From CAZDDW01 sp964480695 (GTDB lineage Bacteria > Patescibacteriota > Patescibacteriia > UBA9934 > CAZDDW01): DNA of 32,962 nucleotides. Under the pieces are notes generated by a model. It saw only the letters and a program-made list of their open reading frames with translations. It was not told the DNA's origin and did no database searches. Positions 28,074 through 32,962 of the stretch are shown here, one piece after another. The stretch is from the NCBI GenBank assembly GCA_964480695.1, contig CAYZPO010000003.1, forward strand, positions 1-32,962, written 5' to 3'. The first letter of the stretch is position 1; each line of letters starts with the position of its first letter. Position numbers and translations under genes: made by a program.

Positions 28074-28251
28074 GCAAAAAAGCCGTTTGTAATGTTCCTC
28101 AATAAAGGGAGAAACACCGCAAACGGCTTTCTTAATAACAGCCTTATTTAAGCCTCGATAAGCTTAAGCTTGGCTGACTCTCTCCCCGTATTTAGTTGTT
28201 TGACCTGCGGCTTCGACCCCGCGTACGGTCATGTGCTTTTTTGATCTTTGT
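28074..28251 (-). ncRNA. G-rich-box leader RNA ending in a terminator
   Basis: Predicted start 28251. 5' hairpin TGACC...GCGG / CCGC.GGTCA, then GGGGAGAGAGTCA, CAGCC/GGCTG, and a ~22-bp terminator stem (28079-28130; AAAGCCGTTTG / CAAACGGCTTT with G-U pairs inside) followed by TTTTTT. Readthrough would reach the 76-aa gene; termination would give a ~180-nt RNA. Confidence 0.65.
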
Positions 28252-28257
28252 AAAACC

Positions 28258-28286
28258 ATTATAGCACTTATCCACAGGTTTGTCAA
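28258..28286 (-). promoter_or_regulatory. Perfect-consensus promoter
   Basis: Minus strand TTGACA (28286-28281), 17 bp, TATAAT (28263-28258). GCTAAAACTAGCCAAA lies 18 bp upstream of the -35. Confidence 0.9.
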
Positions 28287-28355
28287 GGGCTAGACACACT
28301 TGGATTTGGCTAGTTTTAGCACAAAATCAAAGGTAGTTTTTAGCTAAATTTAGGT

Positions 28356-28416
28356 AAAAAAGCAAAAACAACCTGCTGGGGGAGAGATGATCAACCGAGG
28401 TTGATCGTGCAGGTTG
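28356..28416 (-). terminator. Terminator of the 103-aa gene
   Basis: CAACCTGC / GCAGGTTG outside GATCAACC / GGTTGATC, then TTGTTTTTGCTTTTTT on the minus strand. Upstream of it is another hairpin GGGGCGTC-AGC-GACGCCCC (28475-28493). Confidence 0.85.
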
Positions 28417-28521
28417 CTTTGCTTCGGGTTTCCCCGAGCCAAGACCGCGATTTGTTGTCGTGTTCTTAGCTCGAGGGGCGTCAGCGACGCCCCGAGTGAA
28501 GGTGGGAAGGAACAGCGGCTC

Positions 28522-28833
28522 TTATCTGACTCGGCGAACAGACCGCAGATATTCGAGCTTAGCTCGTTGAACCTCACGCTGATGCTGGATCCAGGCCAGC
28601 TCCATGATGGTATCAGCGGTTTCCTGAAGGGTCTGGGCCTGCTCGTTGACCAGGAAGACTGGCTCACCAGCCTGCTGGCGGGCGAAGAATTCGTTCAGCT
28701 CCGCTGAACGATTCAGGAAGGCCTCGAGCTCCAGAACGTCCCGAGGACCGTGGGCCAAGACAGAGGTCTGCCCAGCCTGTTCCAGAGACCGAAGGTCCTG
28801 AGCAGTCAGAGCGTGGATACTCGTGATTTCCAT
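28522..28833 (-). CDS. Hypothetical helical protein (103 aa)
   Basis: ATG 28833; upstream GAGGTAGAAGACGAAC gives a distant Shine-Dalgarno. Soluble and mostly helical: LTAQDLRSLEQAG, DVLELEAFLNRSAELNEFF, then a long amphipathic helix to a basic end (REVQRAKLEYLRSVRRVR). The fold could be a dimerising coiled coil. The tRNA-like element 28874-28935 is 40 nt upstream of the start. No family recognised. Confidence 0.65.
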   Translation of the reverse strand: MEITSIHALTAQDLRSLEQAGQTSVLAHGPRDVLELEAFLNRSAELNEFFARQQAGEPVFLVNEQAQTLQETADTIMELAWIQHQREVQRAKLEYLRSVRRVR

Positions 28834-28873
28834 GTTCGTCTTCTACCTCAACGTCAGCGGGGTTTAAATGGTC

Positions 28874-28935
28874 GGCAGGCTGGGAATCGAACCCTGTTTC
28901 TTTTGGAGGAAACACCCATCTCTTGGGAGCCTGCC
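28874..28935 (-). ncRNA. Degenerate tRNA(Trp)-like element
   Basis: 62 nt on the minus strand. Perfect 7-bp acceptor GGCAGGC / GCCTGCC with G at the discriminator position; CCC-AAGAGAT-GGG in place of the D arm; TGTTTC / GAAACA with loop CTCCAAAA holding a CCA anticodon; GGG-TTCGATT-CCC as T arm. The variable loop is reduced to one base and the anticodon loop is 8 nt, so ordinary function is doubtful. Lies in the leader of the 103-aa gene. Confidence 0.6.
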
Positions 28936-29068
28936 AGAACGGTGGGAGAAATATCCCGCCTGAAGTCACAATCGAGATTATGTTTTCAGGTGGGATCCGT
29001 GAAGTTGACCAGTCACGGGCTGGTTATCTGATAGGAAGTGAAAGGACAGGAGCTGGTGGAGGAGAGAT
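28936..29068 (-). promoter_or_regulatory. Structured spacer upstream of the tRNA-like element
   Basis: CCGTGA-10-TCACGG and an 11-bp stem ATCCC.CCTGAA / TTCAGG.GGGAT separated by 20 nt. No promoter of clear quality. Confidence 0.4.
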
Positions 29069-29368
29069 CTAGATCAGGGGCAGGGGGATGAATCCGGTGA
29101 AGAAGCCAATCACGGCGCACGTCCAGAGAAAGGTCATCCCCAGGCCATGCATGTATGCCGTGAAGAACACGGTCTGTCTTCGGAAGAATGGATCATAGTC
29201 TTCACGGATGCGGCTCTTCCAGTATCCGTCGGACCATGGACTGAACCGCAGACGCAGATTCAGGTTCGCCTTTTGGCCGTAATACACGGCCACCCCAGCC
29301 AGGGCACAAAGGGCTGTGTAGAGGACGGGGTAGACCGGCAGTAGCCAAGGGGAGAGAAGTGAATTCAT
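29069..29368 (-). CDS. Small two-helix membrane protein (99 aa)
   Basis: ATG 29368 chosen because AAAAGGAG stands 7 nt before it; a longer frame to 29416 lacks such a site. Two hydrophobic helices, near residues 8-27 (WLLPVYPVLYTALCALAGVA) and 73-97 (MHGLGMTFLWTCAVIGFFTG). The loop between is basic and aromatic (RFSPWSDGYWKSRIREDYD). Unknown family. Confidence 0.65.
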   Translation of the reverse strand: MNSLLSPWLLPVYPVLYTALCALAGVAVYYGQKANLNLRLRFSPWSDGYWKSRIREDYDPFFRRQTVFFTAYMHGLGMTFLWTCAVIGFFTGFIPLPLI

Positions 29369-29420
29369 GCTCGGGCTCCTTTTTCGGGCAAGGTATCGCT
29401 GTGGGCTGGTACTCATTTCA

Positions 29421-29491
29421 GGAGCTGAGGTTGCGAAATAGGCTCGTAAGCTCAGCTCCTGGGGTGTCGTGTTTAAGGTCTCACGACACCC
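29421..29491 (-). terminator. Two GC hairpins after the 124-aa gene
   Basis: GGGTGTCGTG / CACGACACCC (29462-29491) then GGAGCTGAG / CTCAGCTCC (29421-29459). No long U-run; terminator or RNA stabiliser. Confidence 0.55.
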
Positions 29492-29518
29492 GAGATGGGG
29501 ATTGGTTGGTAGCGGTCG

Positions 29519-29893
29519 CTACCGAGTGCGGCGGGCTCGGCGACGTGCGTTCTCCATGCACCGAGTCAGGGCCTGGTCACCGGAGCGACCACGGCGCGAC
29601 GTGCGCCCGCGGCGCGGACCTCGATCCGAGAAGATCGGCTCGCGCAGGGCGGCTTCGACCTCCTGGACGCTGGCGAGGTAGCGCTTGCGCTCGGCACTGA
29701 GCCTGGCCGCCTTGTCGGCCGGATCTTCGTCGACGGTGGACTCGTCGTCCACATCAGCCTGCTCGGGCAGGGTGTCGTTCCGGGTGATCCGGACGACCTT
29801 CCCGCTGCGGCGGGCCAGGATGGCCTGACGACGGAGCTCTCGCTGATTCACAGGCGCGACTTCCTGGGACTGTTCTGCGGTTGCGCTGGGCAT
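29519..29893 (-). CDS. Hypothetical basic protein (124 aa)
   Basis: ATG 29893 after GAGGGGGT. N-terminal half mixed, with RELRRQAILARRSGKVVRI, then an acidic patch (ADVDDESTVDEDPADK) and a helical stretch. The C-terminus is strongly basic (DRGPRRGRTSRRGRSG ... ENARRRARRTR). The charge pattern suggests RNA or DNA binding. Transcription comes from the promoter at 30071 through the terminator at 29957. No family recognised. Confidence 0.65.
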   Translation of the reverse strand: MPSATAEQSQEVAPVNQRELRRQAILARRSGKVVRITRNDTLPEQADVDDESTVDEDPADKAARLSAERKRYLASVQEVEAALREPIFSDRGPRRGRTSRRGRSGDQALTRCMENARRRARRTR

Positions 29894-29956
29894 TTTACCC
29901 CCTCTATTAAGCGCGTTTTGAAACTCTAGCTTCTGGACAAGATGTTGGTTATAAGT

Positions 29957-30064
29957 AAAAGCCGGTAGCTTAGATTAATCAAGGGATTAAGCCAAACTAT
30001 CGGCTTTCAAAAATGTCTCTCACCCCATTTATCCGGCAACCGCCGGGTTGGTCTAAATTGTGAA
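29957..30064 (-). ncRNA. Second G-rich-box leader RNA ending in a terminator
   Basis: Predicted start 30064. CCGGC-GGTT-GCCGG hairpin, GGGGTGAGAGACA (30028-30016), then a ~22-bp stem AAAGCCG.TAG.TT / AA.CTACCGGCTTT (29957-30007) followed by TTTTAC. Readthrough leads to the 124-aa gene. Confidence 0.6.
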
Positions 30065-30070
30065 CTGACT

Positions 30071-30099
30071 AGGATACCACAAAATAACGGTTTTGTCAA
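30071..30099 (-). promoter_or_regulatory. Promoter of the 124-aa gene leader
   Basis: Minus strand TTGACA (30099-30094), 17 bp, TATCCT (30076-30071). Confidence 0.8.
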
Positions 30100-30113
30100 T
30101 CCTTAGAAATGGC

Positions 30114-30137
30114 AAATCCACCCAAGGGCGGGTGGAT
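30114..30137 (-). terminator. Terminator of the 145-aa lipoprotein gene
   Basis: TCCACCC, 6-nt loop, GGGTGGA, then TTTGCC on the minus strand, 75 nt after the stop. Confidence 0.6.
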
Positions 30138-30211
30138 CGACGTGAGATGTATTCTCGCAGAAGCGCGAGTTGTGGAATAAGGTGCGGCAGGCGGCGTGGT
30201 CAGTGCGGTAG

Positions 30212-30649
30212 CTACTCGATGTAGCGGGCGATGACGTGTGGCCGGGCGTTCCCACTGATGGCGATGAACGTCAGGCAGTAGTCACCGACCGGAAACCCGT
30301 TCTTGGTGGGAACCAGCCCTTCGACCTTGGGGATGTAGCGGCTGAAGGTCGTCCCGGCGATCTCCGTATTGCCGTCGAACCTCAGGTCGCTGTTCATGTA
30401 CTCGGTGCTGCAGTCGACGTTGGTCTCGAACAGGTCGCTCTGCTCGATCAATACCTCCATCCTGCCGGCGTCCAGGGCCACCACCGTGAAGTAGTTGATC
30501 CCGCTGTCCAGGTCGAGGTGCGTGTCCAGCGACTGCGCCAGGCTGACCTCCTCGACGTCCTCCGGCCCGTCACAGCCAGCGAGCCAGGCAGTGGACAGAG
30601 CGATGATCGCTCCGACGATAGCGAGTCCGATGATGTGTCTGTTCTTCAA
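30212..30649 (-). CDS. Lipoprotein of unknown function (145 aa)
   Basis: TTG start at 30649 inferred from AAGGAGAGG at good spacing; an upstream in-frame ATG (30673) overlaps that site and would add eight charged residues before the signal. Signal helix IIGLAIVGAIIALSTAWLAGC with a lipobox ending A-G-C, so lipidation and membrane anchoring are expected. The mature part is beta-rich and acidic with two further cysteines (NVDCSTEY, GDYCLTF). Unknown family; similar in size and plan to the lipoprotein at 30830. Confidence 0.7.
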   Translation of the reverse strand: MKNRHIIGLAIVGAIIALSTAWLAGCDGPEDVEEVSLAQSLDTHLDLDSGINYFTVVALDAGRMEVLIEQSDLFETNVDCSTEYMNSDLRFDGNTEIAGTTFSRYIPKVEGLVPTKNGFPVGDYCLTFIAISGNARPHVIARYIE

Positions 30650-30719
30650 GATGTCCCTCTCCTTCTCCCTCATCCGTTTGGTTTGTTTTCGGATGGTTGG
30701 TTGACGTTGTTCCGGCGCA

Positions 30720-30748
30720 ATTTTATCTGATCATACCGGCTTTGTCAA
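30720..30748 (-). promoter_or_regulatory. Promoter of the 145-aa lipoprotein gene
   Basis: Minus strand TTGACA (30748-30743), 17 bp, TAAAAT (30725-30720). Confidence 0.8.
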
Positions 30749-30768
30749 GCCTACCCTTAAAACAACAA

Positions 30769-30831
30769 GACCGCACCAGAGCATACGACCTTGTTGTCCT
30801 TAGCGAGGGACACCGGGTCGCAGGTGCGGTC
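30769..30831 (-). terminator. Terminator of the 144-aa lipoprotein gene
   Basis: GACCGCACC / GGTGCGGTC (9 bp) enclosing GCGACC/GGTCGT and TCC/GGA, then TTGTTGTTTT; the 5' arm overlaps the stop codon. Confidence 0.75.
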
Positions 30832-31264
30832 AGTCGAGTTGGACCTGAAAGCGGATCTTCTGGTCCGTGTTGGAGAGGTTGTCCACGGTGACCCTCTGGG
30901 CGAGGGCGTAGTGGGGGTCGTCCTCCGTGACCACCAGGAAGGTGGTCTCGTACTCCTCCATGTACTCGTACGAGGAGTCGAGCGAGGAGCTGACCGAGAT
31001 CTCGAAGTCCTCGATGTCGCCGTGGTAGGCGTCGAAGACCCGGAACTCGTAGGGGGCGATGGCCTTGAAGTCTAGGACCACGATATGTCGCCCGCACTCC
31101 GGCACGTCCAGGGTGAGATCGACATCGCTCCCTCCGTACAGGATCAGGGAGGTGTCGAGGGTGTCCCCGTAGCAGGGGTCGTTCTCGACCTCCACGATCT
31201 CGGCGACACAGCCGCTGGTCAGCAGGATGATGGACAGGGCGATGAGCAGGTTCATGAGGTGCAT
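30830..31264 (-). CDS. Lipoprotein of unknown function (144 aa)
   Basis: ATG 31264 with GAAGGAAT upstream; the longer frame to 31318 would place 18 residues before a complete signal. Signal MHLMNLLIALSIILLTSGC has a lipobox L-T-S-G-C. The mature part is strongly acidic and beta-rich (LDTSLILYGGSDVDLTLDV; HIVVLDFKAIAPYEFRVFD), with a serine/tyrosine/glutamate patch in the middle. Probably displayed outside the membrane. No family recognised. Confidence 0.7.
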   Translation of the reverse strand: MHLMNLLIALSIILLTSGCVAEIVEVENDPCYGDTLDTSLILYGGSDVDLTLDVPECGRHIVVLDFKAIAPYEFRVFDAYHGDIEDFEISVSSSLDSSYEYMEEYETTFLVVTEDDPHYALAQRVTVDNLSNTDQKIRFQVQLD

Positions 31265-31308
31265 GGGGGATTCCTTCGTAATGGGTCGCATCAGCGCGAC
31301 AAGAAGAA

Positions 31309-31337
31309 ATACTACCACAAAAACAGCCTTTTGTCAA
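31309..31337 (-). promoter_or_regulatory. Promoter of the 144-aa lipoprotein gene
   Basis: Minus strand TTGACA (31337-31332), 17 bp, TAGTAT (31314-31309). Confidence 0.8.
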
Positions 31338-31371
31338 TCCAAAAGACTGTCTGGCCAAGCTTAAGTTTAAC

Positions 31372-31380
31372 TGATATAAT
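31372..31380 (+). promoter_or_regulatory. Extended -10, probable leaderless promoter of holB
   Basis: TGATATAAT ends 9 nt before ATG 31390, with no Shine-Dalgarno. Confidence 0.6.
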
Positions 31381-31389
31381 TCATTCATT

Positions 31390-32298
31390 ATGAGGCTTCA
31401 AGGATCCAAGCCGATTATTGGGCACCACAAAATTGTTGAATTTTTAGAGAAATGTTTGGCTGGTAAGCGGGTGGCCCAGGCTTATCTATTTTTGGGTCCT
31501 GAGAACGTGGGAAAGGGTACTGTTGCTCGGTGGCTGATTGAGCAATTGGTTGAACAGCCCTTGGAAACACACCCTGATGTTTCGATCGTGGTTCGGGAGC
31601 AGGACGAGAAAACCAAGAAATTGAAGCAAGCGATCTCGATTGAACAGATTCGAGCGCTGCGCGAGCGGTTGTCTATGTCCACTTTTGCTGGAGGCCAAAA
31701 AGCAGCCCTGATCGAAAATGCAGACTGGATGAGTACTGAAGCCAGCAACGCTCTTTTGAAAACATTAGAGGAACCGACTAAGGACACAGTGATTATTTTA
31801 ACGGCTTCAAATGAAGCTCGATTACCGCAGACGATTCAGTCTCGATGTCAGGTGTTGCGTTTTGGGCTGGTCTCAAGTGAACAGATCGCTCAAGGTTTGG
31901 TTGATGCCGGAGTCGAAGCTGATCGAGCTCGTGGGATTGCTGAGCTAGCCTTTGGTCGTCCTGGGGTTGCTCAAGAATACGTTGAGAATCCGGAGTTGAT
32001 GCAAGAACAAGAGGACGAGTTTGAACAGTTTTCAAAATTGCTGGTGCAGCCAGTATCAGCCCGCCTCCGTTATACAGCTGAAGTTTTGCCTAAAGGTTCA
32101 GATCAGCGAGCGATCGTGTCAAAAAAATTGTCCTTTTGGGAGCGGGTGTTGCATGAGAAGTTTTCGGACCAGGTCCAAGCCGGGCAAGGGGTCGACCATC
32201 TTGTACGAGCCCTTAAGACACTACACGCCAGTCGTCAGGCCTTACTTAAAAATACTAACCCACAATTAACCCTTGAACATTTTTTATTGAATCTTTAA
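31390..32298 (+). CDS. holB: DNA polymerase III delta-prime subunit
   Basis: 302 residues. Part of the clamp-loader complex that places the sliding clamp on DNA. AAA+ fold: PIIGHHKIVEFLEKCL, Walker-A-like GPENVGKGT, ALIENADWMSTEASNALLKT, LEEP, and sensor-1 ILTASN with SRCQVLRF. The four-cysteine zinc module of many DnaX/HolB proteins is not visible. The C-terminal collar domain is present. Because the P-loop is intact it could bind nucleotide, unlike E. coli delta-prime. Followed 4 nt later by the next gene. Confidence 0.88.
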   Translation: MRLQGSKPIIGHHKIVEFLEKCLAGKRVAQAYLFLGPENVGKGTVARWLIEQLVEQPLETHPDVSIVVREQDEKTKKLKQAISIEQIRALRERLSMSTFAGGQKAALIENADWMSTEASNALLKTLEEPTKDTVIILTASNEARLPQTIQSRCQVLRFGLVSSEQIAQGLVDAGVEADRARGIAELAFGRPGVAQEYVENPELMQEQEDEFEQFSKLLVQPVSARLRYTAEVLPKGSDQRAIVSKKLSFWERVLHEKFSDQVQAGQGVDHLVRALKTLHASRQALLKNTNPQLTLEHFLLNL

Positions 32299-32302
32299 TT
32301 CT

Positions 32303-32962
32303 ATGCGCAATTTTAAATTTCTTATTCCACTTTTTGCCATCGTTCTGATGGGTGCTGGTTGTTTAGGTTTTGGTGGTGAAACTTCAAGTAATGATGGTGG
32401 AGTATGGCGTTCAACCGACGCTGGTTTAAACTGGGTTCAGGCCGTGGCCTTTCCTACTACTAAGGGTGTAGGTTCCATTGCCACAGCTAATGTGACTGAC
32501 ATGGTTCTTGACCCACAGGATAATTTGACGGTTTATATTGGAACACGATCTAATGGTTTGGCTTTCACCTATACTGCTGGGATTAGTTGGATGCAGCCAC
32601 GGGAAGCCGAACTGCAGTCTGGGATGGTGGTCGGAGTTGACGTTGATTCAGCAGACAAGTGTACGATCTATGCAGCTAAGTCAACCAACCTGACCAAAAG
32701 CACAGACTGTGCTCGAACTTTTGACACTGAACTGTATGTTGAAGCTCGTCCTGGGGTGACTTTGACTGACGTGGCTGTTGATTGGTACGACCCAAATATT
32801 GTTTGGTTAACAACCTCAGACGGTGATATTCTGAAAAGCCCAGACGGTGGTCAAACCTGGGATAATGTTCATCGGTCCAGCGGCAATATTTATGAGATCA
32901 TTCTTGATAATAGTGACAGCCGGATCGTTTACGTGATTGATAGTAAAGCTGGTTTGAAAAAG
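32303..32962 (+). CDS. BNR/sortilin-type beta-propeller lipoprotein (partial)
   Basis: Open to the window end (220 codons; C-terminus missing). Signal FLIPLFAIVLMGAGC with a lipobox, then a glycine/serine linker. Asp-box repeats of the BNR type are visible: VWRSTDAGLNWVQ (about residue 34) and ILKSPDGGQTWDNV (about residue 173), with degenerate copies between. Such repeats form extracellular beta-propellers (Ycf48/sialidase/sortilin-like fold). Function unknown; surface-exposed. Starts 4 nt after holB and is probably co-transcribed. Confidence 0.8.
   Translation, partial: MRNFKFLIPLFAIVLMGAGCLGFGGETSSNDGGVWRSTDAGLNWVQAVAFPTTKGVGSIATANVTDMVLDPQDNLTVYIGTRSNGLAFTYTAGISWMQPREAELQSGMVVGVDVDSADKCTIYAAKSTNLTKSTDCARTFDTELYVEARPGVTLTDVAVDWYDPNIVWLTTSDGDILKSPDGGQTWDNVHRSSGNIYEIILDNSDSRIVYVIDSKAGLKK

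Noticed and set aside
28190..28240. tRNA or tmRNA T-arm at GCGGCTTCGACCCCGC
   Set aside because: No acceptor partner found; the bases are part of the 5' hairpin of the leader RNA starting at 28251.
30723..31388. 221-aa arginine-rich minus frame
   Set aside because: Runs over a terminator, a promoter and the lipoprotein gene in another frame; low-complexity shadow.

Overview
The window looks like a scaffold from an uncultured bacterium of the Candidate Phyla Radiation / Patescibacteria type (Parcubacteria-like). This placement is inferred from gene content: a very short TsaB, a DUF4012 protein beside MreB and several glycosyltransferases, a PP2C-like membrane/propeller protein, a YgjP-type peptidase, a DUF559 endonuclease, and TGA used as a normal stop. 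No rRNA is present to fix the taxonomy. Two 10-N runs (7791-7800, 26912-26921) show it is a scaffold. Both lie inside genes whose reading frames do not match across exactly 10 bases.

Two kinds of DNA alternate. The core-like segments have ordinary operons: 1-3672 (repeat protein, two tandem paralogues, rplJ-rplL behind an L10-type leader), 6398-9580 (PP2C-like membrane protein, HTH-nucleotidyltransferase protein, tsaB), 10452-12711 (YgjP-like peptidase, DUF559, MscS-like protein, HAD-like protein), 13928-22635 (envelope cluster: three GT2 enzymes, DUF4012, MreB, GT4, TrmB-type regulator) and 31390-32962 (holB and a BNR-repeat lipoprotein). At least three of these genes have a -10 box only 8-9 nt before the ATG and no Shine-Dalgarno, so they are probably leaderless.

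The accessory segments (3680-6245, 9581-10404, 12752-13844, 22739-31340) are more GC-rich. They hold small proteins I cannot assign: single-span membrane peptides, lipoproteins, basic proteins and HEAT-like repeats. Many are stand-alone units with a consensus promoter (TTGACA, 17 bp, TATAAT-like), a strong Shine-Dalgarno and a long GC-rich hairpin. One terminator sequence recurs three times behind three successive genes (4316, 5000, 6212).

The most unusual content is non-coding. (a) A three-hairpin element at 9581-9643 recurs at 25611-25665 with different stems but complementary hairpin loops (CUUUG/CAAAG and CUUG/CAAG). (b) Three transcripts begin at TTGACA promoters with a 5' hairpin, a G-rich GGGGAGAGAGT-like box and then an intrinsic terminator; two precede genes and one stands alone as a probable sRNA (23259-23387). 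(c) A 93-bp direct repeat flanks the gene at 26891-27183, and other structured modules separate the minus-strand genes between 22.7 and 28.3 kb. (d) Two AACAAT arrays with a spacing near 20 bp, a 197-nt inverted-repeat element (16484-16680), a degenerate tRNA(Trp)-like hairpin set (28874-28935) and inverted palindromes around a DUF559 gene complete the picture. I read the accessory segments as islands of small-gene cassettes with structured RNA control elements. The cassette interpretation is inference; the repeats, stems and promoters are directly visible.
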